Shown here one piece after another: positions 55,635 to 64,000 of a DNA stretch of 64,000 nt. Origin of the DNA: Caballeronia sordidicola. GTDB taxonomy: Bacteria; Pseudomonadota; Gammaproteobacteria; Burkholderiales; Burkholderiaceae. The position numbers and the translations under genes are program-made. Position 1 is the first letter of the stretch. Each line of letters begins with the position of its first letter. The stretch spans positions 558,001 through 622,000 of the forward strand of contig NZ_FCOC02000002.1 of assembly GCF_001544455.2 (NCBI RefSeq). The letters are read 5' to 3'. The notes beneath the pieces were generated by a model that ran no database searches, was not told where the DNA came from, and saw nothing but the letters and a program-made list of their open reading frames with translations.

Positions 55635-57326
55635 ATGAACCCATCCACCTACGGCCAGACGCACGAAATCATCAACCAGGCGCCGCCGCTCGAGCGCTAT
55701 AACGCGATGACCGCGGACGCGGTCCTCGTCGCGGCGCTCGATCGCGAAGGCGCAAGCTGGCATCTCGATGCGCTCATTCGGGATGGCCTCGCGCTGACGC
55801 AGCCGGAGGTCCTCGCTCTAGCCGATCTCGCCAACCGGCATACGCCCGAACATCATCCGTTCAGTGCGCGCGGGGAGCGGATCGACGCGATCGAGTTTCA
55901 TCCCGCGTGGCATGCGCTGCTTTCAATGTTGCGCGAGCAGGGGCTGCACGCATTGCCGTTCGAATCCGTTGCTCCGAAGCCCGGCGCCATGGCCGCGCGC
56001 GCCGCGGGTTATTTTCTCCATGCGCAACTGGAAAGCGGATCGTTGTGTCCGCTGACCATGACCTTCGCCAGCATTCCGGTGTTGCAGCAGGAGCCCGCAC
56101 TTTACGCTCGCCTTCAGGCGCAATTGCTTTCCCGCAAGCACGATCCACGCGATATCCCGCTCGACGCCGGCAAGCAATCCATGATGGTCGGCATGGGCAT
56201 GACCGAGAAGCAGGGCGGCTCGGACGTGCGCAGCAACCGGACGCGCGCGGTGGCGCTGGGCGCGGAGGGACGCGGCGCCGAATATCGGTTGATCGGGCAC
56301 AAATGGTTTTTCTCCGCGCCACAATGCGACGCGCATCTCGTGCTCGCGCGCACGGGCGAAAGCGCGGACGAAAAAGGGCCGATCTCCTGCTTTTACGTGC
56401 CGCGCTTCGCGCCTGATGGATCGAAAAACGCGGTTCAGGTTCAGCAGTTGAAGGACAAGCTCGGCAACCGTTCGAACGTCAGCAGCGAAGTGGAATTCCT
56501 CGATGCCTACGGCGTGATGATCGGCGAGGAAGGGCGCGGCGTGCCGACGATCATCGAAATGGCGAACTTCACGCGCCTCGATTGCGTGATTGGCAGCGCC
56601 GCGTTGATGCGCGCCGCGCTGATCCAGGCCATTCACCACGCGCGGCATAGAAGCGCGTTCGGGGCCCGGCTGATCGATCAGCCGCTGATGCGCAACGTTC
56701 TCGCCGATCTTGCGCTGGAGTCGGAAGCGGCAACCGTGCTGTTCATGCGGCTCGCGGGCGCGTTTGAACATTCATCGGCGCCTGAGGAGCGCGCGTGGCG
56801 GCGCATCGTGACGCCAGCGGCCAAATTCTGGGTCTGCAAGCGCGCGCTCGAATTTACCGGCGAAGCCATGGAGGTCTGGGGCGGCAATGGCTATGTCGAG
56901 ACGGGGCCGATGGCGCGGTTTTATCGTGAGGCGCCGGTGAATTCGATTTGGGAAGGCTCGGGGAACGTGATGTGCCTTGACGTGCTGCGGGCAATCGAGC
57001 GCGAGCCCGAAGCCGCGCGCGCATTGCTCGATTCGTGGCACGCAGTGGCGCATCGGCATCCGGCGTTGGACGAGGCGTTGAAAACGCTGCTGTCCATGCT
57101 TCAGGGAGAAGCATCTTCGCGCGAGGCATCGGCGAGGCGGATTGCGCAGCAGCTCGTGCTGACGGCGCAGGGCGTGTTGCTGGCGCAGCACGCGCCGGCC
57201 GAAATATCGGCGGCTTTTATGGAAACGCGTCTGGGCGATGCACGCAGCGCGACCAATCGCGTCTACGGCACACTGCCGGCAAGGTTCGATTTTGCGGCGA
57301 TTATCGAGCGGGCGTTCGCGGGGTGA
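55635..57326 (+). CDS. Acyl-CoA dehydrogenase, AidB-like
   Basis: 563 residues, longer than ordinary acyl-CoA dehydrogenases and close to the AidB group (E. coli 541). The N-terminal HEIINQAPPLERYNAM and central GMGMTEKQGGSDVRSN plus MEVWGGNGYVETGPMARFYREAPVNSIWEGSGN-type segments fit AidB. AidB binds DNA and has weak isovaleryl-CoA dehydrogenase activity in E. coli, where it is part of the alkylation response. Whether this copy has that role is not shown. GGAGG lies 5 bases before the ATG. Confidence 0.9.
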   Translation: MNPSTYGQTHEIINQAPPLERYNAMTADAVLVAALDREGASWHLDALIRDGLALTQPEVLALADLANRHTPEHHPFSARGERIDAIEFHPAWHALLSMLREQGLHALPFESVAPKPGAMAARAAGYFLHAQLESGSLCPLTMTFASIPVLQQEPALYARLQAQLLSRKHDPRDIPLDAGKQSMMVGMGMTEKQGGSDVRSNRTRAVALGAEGRGAEYRLIGHKWFFSAPQCDAHLVLARTGESADEKGPISCFYVPRFAPDGSKNAVQVQQLKDKLGNRSNVSSEVEFLDAYGVMIGEEGRGVPTIIEMANFTRLDCVIGSAALMRAALIQAIHHARHRSAFGARLIDQPLMRNVLADLALESEAATVLFMRLAGAFEHSSAPEERAWRRIVTPAAKFWVCKRALEFTGEAMEVWGGNGYVETGPMARFYREAPVNSIWEGSGNVMCLDVLRAIEREPEAARALLDSWHAVAHRHPALDEALKTLLSMLQGEASSREASARRIAQQLVLTAQGVLLAQHAPAEISAAFMETRLGDARSATNRVYGTLPARFDFAAIIERAFAG

Positions 57327-57363
57327 TGTGTGCGCTGATCCGGGCCATGAAGCCGAACGGTTT

Positions 57364-57714
57364 CTACGCCGCTGGCGAACTGCCCTTGCGGCTCCCCGGC
57401 ATCCCGGCGACCGGGGCGACCTCCGGCGCCGGTCCTTCATCGATACCGTTTTCCAGCCGGTAGAACCACGCGAGCAATTCCGCGACCGCCTGATACAACG
57501 CGGGCGGGATGCGGGCATCGAGATCGACCTGCATCAAGAGCGACACCATGTCCGGCGATTCGTGCACATACAAACCCGCGTCCTTCGCGCGCTGCACGAT
57601 CATCTCGGCGACGAGTCCGTAGCCTTTCGCCACAACGCGCGGCGCGGCGTCGGGTTTGTTCGTGTCGTAAGTGAGCGCGGTGGCTTGCTTGCGCGCATCG
57701 TTTTGCTGGGTCAA
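57364..57714 (-). CDS. flhX: FlhB C-terminal-like protein FlhX
   Basis: 116 residues that match only the cytoplasmic C-terminal domain of FlhB: ALTYD, APRVVAKGYGLVAEMIVQRAKDAGLYVHESPDMVSLLMQVDLDARIPPALYQAVAELLAWFYRLE. It lacks the membrane half and the NPTH motif (TYDTNKPD at the corresponding place). FlhX can partly stand in for FlhB-C in other bacteria. The proposed start is TTG 57714, whose last bases overlap the fliK stop (TTGA), so translation would be coupled. The longer open frame upstream overlaps fliK and is rejected. Confidence 0.82.
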   Translation of the reverse strand: MTQQNDARKQATALTYDTNKPDAAPRVVAKGYGLVAEMIVQRAKDAGLYVHESPDMVSLLMQVDLDARIPPALYQAVAELLAWFYRLENGIDEGPAPEVAPVAGMPGSRKGSSPAA

Positions 57715-59066
57715 GTCGAACTCTCCGCGCCGATCTCCGGCGAATTGACGACTGACTCGGCAACTGACTCGGCGAGCGAGTCCATTGCGCGGACGGTGAG
57801 GCTGGCAAGTTGCAACCCGGCGGCTTCGAGCTGCTGCTGGAAATGTGCGCCATCGCGGGCAAGCAGCAGCGCGCCGTCCGCGCTTGCATCGAGCCGCACG
57901 ACCAGATGCTGCCCGGTGAGCATGAGATTCGCGTCCACGCTGCCGAGCGTCGGCAATGTCAGCGTGACGCGCGTGTACCAGCCGCGTTCGTCGCCTGAAG
58001 GCAGGCTCGCCGCATTGTCGTGAATGGCATCGCGGCCATGCGCACCGCGCTCTCGCGGCTGGATTTCCCAATCGACCTTCGCGCCAGGCCATGCTTCTCC
58101 GGACCAGCGGAACTGGCCGGTCGCGAGCAGGTCAAGCTGCTGGCGCACCAGCGCAATTGTCGACGGATGAATGCCCGCATTGATCGATGCCTGCACGGCC
58201 GCATCGTGTAGATCTGTATCGGACGCGTCAGATGCGGATCCGGCAGCGGAGGCCGATCCTCGTGGGGAAAACACGTGCGGTGGCACAGCGCGCACGGACG
58301 CCGCCAGCGCCGCGGCCTGCCCGGGCGTGAGCGGCATCGGAACCAGGCGCACGGTGTTCACTGCGCCGGGTGTATCGGCGGAAAAGGTGGGTGGCAACAG
58401 GGTTTCATCGATCCACACGTCCGTGGGCGCGTCGGGCTGTGGTTGCGGTTGCGATTGCGGAGCATCAAACGGCAGACCCGCTGTCAGCTTGTCGGCGTGC
58501 GCTTGCGGTTCGTTGTTCAGCGACGCCAGCGAACGTTGTCCCGCAAGCCATTGCGCGATGTGACTTTCGTAGAAAAGGCCGCTTTCGCTCACGGTTTTAG
58601 CCAGCACCGACGCCAGCGCAGCAGCAGGCAAAACGGGCGGCGGCGCATTGACAGCGGTGGTCTGGGCGGTCGAAGGCGCGTTGATATAAGCCGAAGTCTC
58701 CGGCGTGGAAAACAATGACCCGGATAACGTGGCAAACGCGCTCGCGGCGAGCGCCGGGCGCGGTGCGGTGGGCCACAACGGAGTATCGCCCGACATGGGC
58801 GGCGTCTCCTGGCCGCCGAACCGGGAAATGGCGTCGAGCGTGCGCGCGACGTTGCTAAGCGCGGTCTGCGCGGAAGCGGGCGGCAGTGTATTCGGCGCGC
58901 TGGCGGGCGTCGGAACGGCGAACGGGGGGGTATCGACGAGGAGTTGCGACGTGCCGGCTTGCGCCGCCGCGCCCGAGGTCGATCCACCCTGCGGGCGCAG
59001 CGCCGAAAGCAGCATGTCGGCGCGGCTCGCAAGCAGCGCAGCAATGGCGGAGTCCAGACCAGGCAT
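57711..59066 (-). CDS. fliK: Flagellar hook-length control protein FliK
   Basis: 451 residues with the FliK plan: a long Ala/Pro/Thr-rich low-complexity N-terminal ruler region and a conserved C-terminal hook-length domain (GWYTRVTLTLPTLGSVDANLML, LVVRLDASADGALLLARDGAHFQQQLEAAGLQLASLTVRA). It measures hook length and triggers the FlhB specificity switch. GAGGAAA precedes the ATG. Confidence 0.9.
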   Translation of the reverse strand: MPGLDSAIAALLASRADMLLSALRPQGGSTSGAAAQAGTSQLLVDTPPFAVPTPASAPNTLPPASAQTALSNVARTLDAISRFGGQETPPMSGDTPLWPTAPRPALAASAFATLSGSLFSTPETSAYINAPSTAQTTAVNAPPPVLPAAALASVLAKTVSESGLFYESHIAQWLAGQRSLASLNNEPQAHADKLTAGLPFDAPQSQPQPQPDAPTDVWIDETLLPPTFSADTPGAVNTVRLVPMPLTPGQAAALAASVRAVPPHVFSPRGSASAAGSASDASDTDLHDAAVQASINAGIHPSTIALVRQQLDLLATGQFRWSGEAWPGAKVDWEIQPRERGAHGRDAIHDNAASLPSGDERGWYTRVTLTLPTLGSVDANLMLTGQHLVVRLDASADGALLLARDGAHFQQQLEAAGLQLASLTVRAMDSLAESVAESVVNSPEIGAESST

Positions 59067-59097
59067 GCCGGTTTCCTCGGGTCACCGGTCTGGACGA

Positions 59098-59127
59098 GCA
59101 GCCCGTCGCCGGTTTTCGGCGGGCTGC
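59098..59127 (-). promoter_or_regulatory. Hairpin between fliT and fliK
   Basis: GCAGCCCG at 59098-59105 and CGGGCTGC at 59120-59127 pair, with an inner CGCCG/CGGCG extension interrupted by one unpaired T. No T tract follows on the minus strand. It lies in the 84-base fliT-fliK gap and is probably an RNA stability element. Confidence 0.4.
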
Positions 59128-59150
59128 AAACACGAACGATAAAAACGTGC

Positions 59151-59480
59151 TTAACGCAGCCCGATCATTTTTTTCAAAACTCGCGCCGGCCTGTTCACCG
59201 CGAACAGCGCCGACAAACGCGCGAGGCTGGGTGCGCTCAAGTCGCGAATGGCGGCGTCGTCGGCGAGAATCCGGCGCACCAGCTCAAACTTGCGGGCACG
59301 CGCGCTGTCGTCCAGTTGGGAACCGGCATCGACTTCTCTCAGTCCGTCGATCAACTCGCGATACGCGCCCTGCATGATCTTCAACTCACTCCAGTCTCCG
59401 CCGCGCGCCGCGGCCAGCATGCGCGCAGAAAGTTCAGCTATTGCTTCGTAGTGAGAAAAATATTCTTGTGTTGTTTTCAT
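59151..59480 (-). CDS. fliT: Flagellar export chaperone FliT
   Basis: 109 residues, mostly helical, with the MKTTQEYFSHYEAIAELSARMLAAARGGDW opening typical of FliT in this group. FliT is the export chaperone of the filament cap protein FliD and in enterics also acts on FlhDC. It lies between fliS and fliK in the same direction, 24 bases after fliS. Confidence 0.87.
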   Translation of the reverse strand: MKTTQEYFSHYEAIAELSARMLAAARGGDWSELKIMQGAYRELIDGLREVDAGSQLDDSARARKFELVRRILADDAAIRDLSAPSLARLSALFAVNRPARVLKKMIGLR

Positions 59481-59504
59481 TATGTGCAGACATATTTCGC
59501 AACG

Positions 59505-59918
59505 TCACGCCGCCGCCATTTTTGCTGCGTCGGGCGCAATTGCAATCCAGGCGTCTTCGAGAGTCGCCAACAAGCCATCGACTTCCACCAGCATCTGCTC
59601 GCTTTGCTGCACGTTCGCCTGCAGGAGGCGATGCGACATATACGTATAGAGCGCATCCAGCCGCGCCGCGATTTCACCGCCGGCATCCTTGTTCAGAGCC
59701 TGCTGCAAACCGCTTTCTACAATGCCGATCGCCTTCGTGATCGCTTCTCCGCGCGCCGCGATGTTGCCCTGCTGCAGGTGCATCCGCGCCTGGGCGATAG
59801 CCTGGCGCGCTCCCTGATACAGCATGACGACGAGTCTGTGCGGACTGGCGCCCATTACTCCGGTTTGCACGCCGACGCGTGCGTATGCGTTGGCTCCCGC
59901 GTGTCCCTGGGAAAACAT
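59505..59918 (-). CDS. fliS: Flagellin export chaperone FliS
   Basis: 137 residues. YARVGVQTGVMGASPHRLVVMLYQGARQAIAQA and the GGEIAARLDALYTYMSHRLLQAN segment are the FliS core. It binds flagellin before export and prevents early polymerisation. AAGGAG is placed before ATG 59918; the longer frame to 60056 is not supported. It is the first gene of fliS-fliT-fliK-flhX behind a sigma-28 type promoter. fliD is not adjacent. Confidence 0.94.
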   Translation of the reverse strand: MFSQGHAGANAYARVGVQTGVMGASPHRLVVMLYQGARQAIAQARMHLQQGNIAARGEAITKAIGIVESGLQQALNKDAGGEIAARLDALYTYMSHRLLQANVQQSEQMLVEVDGLLATLEDAWIAIAPDAAKMAAA

Positions 59919-59991
59919 CCGACCTTCTCCTTTGTCAGCCGGAATCAGCGCTTCTCGCGCCTCGCTCCGGCCCCATGCAACAAGTTGCTGG

Positions 59992-60026
59992 CGTTTTTCC
60001 GCTTGGCGCTTGATTGCGGAAAAACG
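59992..60026 (-). promoter_or_regulatory. Hairpin in the fliS leader
   Basis: Perfect 11-base arms CGTTTTTCCGC (59992-60002) and GCGGAAAAACG (60016-60026) enclose a 13-base loop. It lies between the predicted sigma-28 promoter and the fliS start, thus within the transcribed leader. No T tract follows on the minus strand. Confidence 0.45.
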
Positions 60027-60098
60027 TGATGAACCGATGCAGGCATTCCGATCCAAACTCGTTTATTTGTCTGACCGTTTGCCGTGCTGTTATCTGGG

Positions 60099-60125
60099 TT
60101 ATCGGAGAAAGCAGCGAAAGCTTTA
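60099..60125 (-). promoter_or_regulatory. Sigma-28 (FliA) promoter for fliS-fliT-fliK-flhX
   Basis: On the minus strand TAAAGCTT (60125-60118), an 11-base spacer, and TCCGATAA (60106-60099) match the FliA consensus TAAAGTTT-N11-GCCGATAA in all but a few positions with the exact spacing. It is about 180 bases upstream of fliS, leaving a leader that contains a perfect hairpin. Confidence 0.75.
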
Positions 60126-60216
60126 GGAAGGCTTTTGCGTCACAACGGGTTCCGGAAAGAGCAATGTTCGCGAGCCGGCGTTCAGATGCCTGTGGTTCGG
60201 GTCTTCATCGGGCGGC

Positions 60217-60567
60217 TCAGACGGAGATGTTCATGATGTCGTTGTAGGCGGACACCAGCTTGTTGCGCACCTGCAGCCCGAACTGAAGCCCCACGTTGGC
60301 CTTTTGCATGTCGACCATGACGTCGTTGAGCGAAACGTTTGGCGCACCGATTTCGAACGCGTGCGCTTCGCTCATCGCGCTTTTCTGGGCGCCGCTGATG
60401 TTATCGATGGACGATTTCAGCGCATCCGCGAAACTGCCCGCGCTCGCCGCTCCCGATTCGGGCACGACACTGCCGCCCGCGACATTGCCCGCGCCGCCGG
60501 CTGCCTGCGTCGCCATGGACTGAAGTTGCTGGAGCGCCGAATTCAGCGGGCTGATGGAAGCATTCAT
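60217..60567 (-). CDS. fliE: Flagellar basal-body protein FliE
   Basis: 116 residues. The C-terminal [37 protein letters not shown] is the FliE signature, matching the MS ring-rod junction role. The ATG 60567 is preferred over a longer frame. It is divergent from fliF and transcribed towards fliS, but fliS has its own sigma-28 promoter in between. Confidence 0.94.
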   Translation of the reverse strand: MNASISPLNSALQQLQSMATQAAGGAGNVAGGSVVPESGAASAGSFADALKSSIDNISGAQKSAMSEAHAFEIGAPNVSLNDVMVDMQKANVGLQFGLQVRNKLVSAYNDIMNISV

Positions 60568-60922
60568 GGTGTCTCCAGAAGGATCAAAAGCGGTAGTCAA
60601 ACGTGTCCAAAATTGCGGTAACCGGCGGCATCGCATGGTGGGCGGCGCTGCTGGGACATCTCGAACCGGGGCCTGTCCCGGGCCTGAAGGCAGGTGTCTG
60701 CACCGGAGCCTGGGCGGTTCGCCATGCGGCCTGACCGATTACGAAAAAGTCTAGCAGCGGCGTTGTTTCGCAAAGCCGGGAAAGAGCGCCAAAAGCGGCT
60801 TCTGTTCGCCCAATCGACTTACGCGCGCTTACGGATAATTCCTCTCATGAAAGAGTCTGCGATTGCGCCCGGTTTTGCCCGGACGCCCCGCGGAAAACGC
60901 AAGATTCGGAGAGCTTCCACGC
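60568..60922. other. Divergent intergenic region between fliE and fliF
   Basis: 355 bases without a supportable gene. It must carry the early/middle flagellar promoters of fliE and fliF. GC-rich repeats such as GGGGCCTGTCCCGGGCCTG near 60673 can fold. No copy of the flhB/flhF upstream element was seen. A TATAAT-like GGATAATTC occurs at 60833-60841, about 85 bases before fliF, with a poor -35. Confidence 0.4.
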
Positions 60923-62701
60923 ATGGATTCCACCAACAACCTGATCAACCCGGACGCCCGCATGGGTCTCACAGGCGCGCCGACGAGCGCAGCCGGGTCG
61001 ATCGCGGCAGGTGCGGGCGGCGCTGGTTTTACCGGCGGTTCGGACTTCGGCGGCAATTTCGGCGGCCGCATGCCGATGCTCAACCAGTTTCGCAATAACC
61101 CGCGCATGCCGCTGATCATCGCCGTGGCGGTGCTCGCGGTAATCATCGCGGGACTCGTGATGTGGTCGCGCCAGCCGGATTACCGGGTGCTTTTCAGCAA
61201 TCTCTCGGATCGCGATGGCGGGGCGATAGTGGCGGCGCTGCAGCAAGGAAACATTCCCTACAAGATCGCCGAATCGGGCGGCGCGATCCTGGTTCCGAGC
61301 GAAACCGTGCACGAAACGCGTTTGCGGCTGGCGTCGCAGGGATTGCCCAAGAACGGTTCCGTCGGTTTTGAATTGATGGACAACCAGAAGTTCGGCATCA
61401 GCCAGTTCGCCGAGCAGGTCAACTATCAGCGCGCGCTGGAAGGCGAGCTGGAAAAGACCATCGCGTCCATCTCTTCAGTGCGCGAAGCCCGCGTGCATCT
61501 CGCCATTCCGAAGCCGACCGTGTTCGTGCGTGAAAAGGAATTGCCGACCGCGTCCGTCATGCTCAATCTCTACCCCGGCCGCGCGCTCGACGAAGCGCAA
61601 ACGCTTGCCATCCAGCACATGGTCAGTTCCGGCGTGGCGGACATGCCGGTAAAGAACGTGACCATAGTCGATCAGGACGGCAACCTGCTCACGCAGCAAG
61701 GCAGCGGGCCGAACGGTCTCGACGCATCGCAGCTCAAGTATGTGCAGCAGATCGAGCGCAATACGCAATCGCGTATCGATGCAATCCTGGCGCCGCTGTT
61801 CGGCGCGGGCAACGCCCATTCGCAGGTGAGCGCGGATATCGATTTCTCGAAGCTCGAGCAGACCGCCGAAAGTTACGGCCCGAATGCAAACCCGCAAAAC
61901 ACGGCGATCCGCAGCCAGCAATCGAGTGAATCGAAGGAAGAGGGCGCGCCAAGCGTGGGCGGCGTGCCGGGCGCGCTGTCGAACCAGCCGCCGGCGGCAG
62001 CGTCGGCGCCTGTTGATGCAGCCGCGAGCGGCGCCGATGCCGCGAAAGCCGCGCCGGTCAACCTGCACAAGGACACCACGACGAATTACGAAGTCGACCG
62101 CACGGTACGCCACTACGAACAGCCGATGGGCGGCATCAAGCGGCTCTCGGTCGCCGTGGTCGTGAATTACCAGAAGCAGGTGGACGCCAAGGGCATTGTG
62201 ACAATGCAGCCGCTGCCCGCCGACAAGCTCGCGCAAGTGCAGCAGCTTGTAAAAGACGCGATGGGTTACGACGAAAAGCGCGGCGACTCGGTCAACGTGG
62301 TGAACAGCACCTTCCTGGTCGATACGAACGTGATTCCCGATGTGCCGTGGTGGCGCACGCCGGACATGATCGCGCGCGGGATTCAGTTGGCGAAGTACGC
62401 GGGTATCGGCCTCGTGGCGATGTTCCTCTATTTCGCGATGGTGAAGCCGGCGCTGCGCCGCGCGTTTCCGCCGCCTCCGCCGCCCGCGCTCGGCGCGCCG
62501 GATGACCTGTCGCTGCTCGACGGTCCGTCCATGCCGAAACCCGCAATCGATGAAGACAAGGATGCCGAAGTCAGCTTGCTCGGCAACGAAAGCAACAAGG
62601 CCAAGTTCGAACGCAATCTCGACTACGCGCGGATGATCGCGCGCCAGGACCCGAGAATCGTCGCGACGGTCGTCAAGAACTGGGTGTCCGATGAACGCTG
62701 A
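60923..62701 (+). CDS. fliF: Flagellar MS-ring protein FliF
   Basis: 592 residues. Two membrane helices flank the periplasmic ring-building motifs (MPLIIAVAVLAVIIAGLVMW near residues 58-77 and GIGLVAMFLYFAMVKPAL near the C terminus). The KNGSVGFELMDNQKFGISQFAEQVNYQRALEGEL region is canonical, as is the C-terminal FliG-binding tail (KFERNLDYARMIARQDPRIVATVVKNWV). The start MDSTNNLINPDARM at 60923 is used. It overlaps fliG by 11 bases. Confidence 0.96.
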   Translation: MDSTNNLINPDARMGLTGAPTSAAGSIAAGAGGAGFTGGSDFGGNFGGRMPMLNQFRNNPRMPLIIAVAVLAVIIAGLVMWSRQPDYRVLFSNLSDRDGGAIVAALQQGNIPYKIAESGGAILVPSETVHETRLRLASQGLPKNGSVGFELMDNQKFGISQFAEQVNYQRALEGELEKTIASISSVREARVHLAIPKPTVFVREKELPTASVMLNLYPGRALDEAQTLAIQHMVSSGVADMPVKNVTIVDQDGNLLTQQGSGPNGLDASQLKYVQQIERNTQSRIDAILAPLFGAGNAHSQVSADIDFSKLEQTAESYGPNANPQNTAIRSQQSSESKEEGAPSVGGVPGALSNQPPAAASAPVDAAASGADAAKAAPVNLHKDTTTNYEVDRTVRHYEQPMGGIKRLSVAVVVNYQKQVDAKGIVTMQPLPADKLAQVQQLVKDAMGYDEKRGDSVNVVNSTFLVDTNVIPDVPWWRTPDMIARGIQLAKYAGIGLVAMFLYFAMVKPALRRAFPPPPPPALGAPDDLSLLDGPSMPKPAIDEDKDAEVSLLGNESNKAKFERNLDYARMIARQDPRIVATVVKNWVSDER

Positions 62702-63686
62702 AGGCCTCAATAAAGCCGCGCTCCTGCTGATGTCGATTGGCGAAACGGAAGCAGCGGAAGTCTTCAAGTTCCTCGGGCCGCGCGAAGTCCAGAAGATCGG
62801 CGCGACCATGGCGCAACTGAAGAACGTCACGCGCGAGCAGCTCGATCACGTGATGACCGAGTTCGTGCAGGAAGCCGAGCAGCACACCGCGCTTTCACTC
62901 GATTCGAGCGAATATATCCGCACGGTGTTGACGAAGGCGCTGGGCGAATCCAAGGCGGGCGCGCTGATCGACCGGATTTTGCAGGGCAGCGACACAAGCG
63001 GCATAGAAGGCCTGAAGTGGATGGATTCCGCCGCGGTCGCCGAGCTGATCAAGAACGAGCATCCGCAGATCATCGCGACGATTCTCGTGCATCTGGATCG
63101 CGATCAGGCGTCGGAAATCGTGGCGCTCCTGACGGAACGCCTGCGTAACGACGTGCTGCTGCGCATCGCGACGCTCGACGGGATTCAGCCGGCCGCGCTG
63201 CGCGAACTCGACGACGTGCTCACCACGCTGCTTTCCGGCAGCGACAACCTCAAGCGCGCGCCGATGGGCGGCATTCGCACGGCGGCGGAAATTCTCAACT
63301 TCATGTCGACGGCGCACGAAGAATCGGTGATCGAAAACGTCAAGGAATACGACGCAGAACTGGCGCAGAAGATCATCGATCAGATGTTCGTGTTCGAGAA
63401 TTTGATCGATCTCGACGACCGCGCCATTCAGATGCTGCTCAAGGAAGTGGAATCGGAGACGCTGATTGTGTCGCTGAAAGGCGCGCAGCCGCCGCTGCGC
63501 CAGAAGTTCCTTGCGAACATGTCGCAGCGCGCCGCCGAACTGCTTGCCGAAGACCTCGATTCGCGCGGTCCGGTGCGTTTGTCGGAAGTGGAAACGCAGC
63601 AGCGCAAGGTCCTGCAGGTCGTGCGCAATCTCGCTGAAAGCGGCCAGATCCAGTTAGGCGGAAAGGCAGAGGACGCATATGTCTGA
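62691..63686 (+). CDS. fliG: Flagellar motor switch protein FliG
   Basis: 331 residues, the normal length. The N-terminal LNKAALLLMSIGETEAAEVFKFLGPREV binds FliF, and the middle EHPQIIATILVHLDRDQASEIVALL holds the EHPQ motif. The C-terminal FENLIDLDDRAIQMLLKEVE has the charged torque-generating helix. The stop overlaps the fliH start by 8 bases. Confidence 0.97.
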   Translation: MNAEGLNKAALLLMSIGETEAAEVFKFLGPREVQKIGATMAQLKNVTREQLDHVMTEFVQEAEQHTALSLDSSEYIRTVLTKALGESKAGALIDRILQGSDTSGIEGLKWMDSAAVAELIKNEHPQIIATILVHLDRDQASEIVALLTERLRNDVLLRIATLDGIQPAALRELDDVLTTLLSGSDNLKRAPMGGIRTAAEILNFMSTAHEESVIENVKEYDAELAQKIIDQMFVFENLIDLDDRAIQMLLKEVESETLIVSLKGAQPPLRQKFLANMSQRAAELLAEDLDSRGPVRLSEVETQQRKVLQVVRNLAESGQIQLGGKAEDAYV

Positions 63687-64000
63687 CGCGGCAGAAACCG
63701 AAAAGAAGGCGCGCATGTCCGCGTATCAGCGCTGGGAAATGGCGTCGTTCGATCCGGTTCCCGTTGATCGCACCGCCGCCGACCAGGCTGCGCTCGAAAA
63801 GCATTTGCGCCGCGTGCGCGACGAAGCGCATGCACAAGGTCTGGCGCAGGGCCACGTCGCCGGCCAGGCGATGGGTTATCAGGCCGGTTACGATCAGGGT
63901 TATGCAAAGGGCGAGGAAGAAGGCCGCCGCGACGCACGCGCGGAAGCGGCGCGGCTCACGTCGATGGCCGATGCCTTCAAGACCGCGCTGCAAGCCGCCG
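63679..64000 (+). CDS. fliH: Flagellar export regulator FliH, N-terminal part
   Basis: About 107 residues are visible before the window ends. The sequence contains the GxxxG-type repeats of FliH (AQGLAQGHVAGQAMGYQAGYDQGYAKGEEEG). It binds and regulates the FliI ATPase and localises it to the export gate. It follows fliG with an 8-base overlap, so fliFGH are translationally linked. Confidence 0.93.
   Translation, partial: MSDAAETEKKARMSAYQRWEMASFDPVPVDRTAADQAALEKHLRRVRDEAHAQGLAQGHVAGQAMGYQAGYDQGYAKGEEEGRRDARAEAARLTSMADAFKTALQAA

Noticed and set aside
1..64000. Insertion sequences, integrons, CRISPR arrays or rRNA genes
   Set aside because: None was found on reading both strands. There are no regularly spaced repeats, transposase-like frames or rRNA signatures.

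Overview
The window looks like a chromosomal segment from a Burkholderiaceae betaproteobacterium (Paraburkholderia, Caballeronia or Burkholderia type). The evidence is the high GC content, a long trifunctional-type PutA, the flhB-flhA / flhF-flhG-fliA and fliSTK-flhX / fliE / fliFGH flagellar layouts, a glycine riboswitch upstream of gcvTHP, and an S-adenosylhomocysteine riboswitch upstream of ahcY. The genus call is inference. No transposase, integrase, prophage module, rRNA or CRISPR array was found.

Layout. 0-5.7 kb: a small membrane-protein gene cut by the window edge, putA with a candidate PutA operator, and an orphan branched-chain amino acid binding protein. 5.7-9.8 kb (minus strand): an AMP-forming CoA ligase, a ThDP-dependent enzyme and a MarR-like regulator. 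9.9-14.2 kb (plus strand): the 5-oxoprolinase operon pxpBCA followed by DUF969-DUF979 membrane proteins, a probable uptake module for the same substrate. 14.4-17.8 kb: flhB-flhA. 17.8-25.2 kb (minus strand): a seven-gene ureide/amide catabolic block (BiuH-like hydrolase, DUF2877, FdrA, DUF1116, carbamate kinase, a free-standing allophanate-hydrolase C-terminal domain, NCS1-type permease). 25.7-29.2 kb: flhF-flhG-fliA. 29.4 kb: tRNA-Arg(CCG).

29.7-34.7 kb holds housekeeping genes: a dihaem cytochrome c, Rep helicase, a Gfo/Idh oxidoreductase and a lipoprotein. 34.8-42.4 kb is glycine and serine catabolism: tandem glycine riboswitch, gcvT, gcvH, gcvP, an alginate-lyase-fold secreted protein, and sdaA. 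42.4-49.2 kb (minus strand) is a dppABCDF peptide transporter with a TraB/GumN protein translationally coupled at its end. 49.6-52.5 kb (minus strand) is the methyl cycle: SAH riboswitch, ahcY, a small membrane protein and metF. Then come a LysR regulator, a DUF937-OmpA envelope protein and an AidB-like acyl-CoA dehydrogenase. 57.3-64 kb is a second flagellar region: fliS-fliT-fliK-flhX and fliE on minus, fliF-fliG-fliH on plus, with fliH running off the window.

The most notable observation is the ureide block. It sits between flhA and flhF, which are normally contiguous in this group, and has the FdrA/DUF1116/DUF2877/carbamate-kinase set associated with oxamate transcarbamylase in E. coli, plus a biuret-hydrolase-like enzyme and an isolated allophanate-hydrolase C domain. 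The regions upstream of flhB and of flhF are recognisably homologous for about 80 bp, so the separated flhF operon appears to carry its own copy of the flagellar upstream element. FlhG also lacks both lysines of its deviant Walker A motif.
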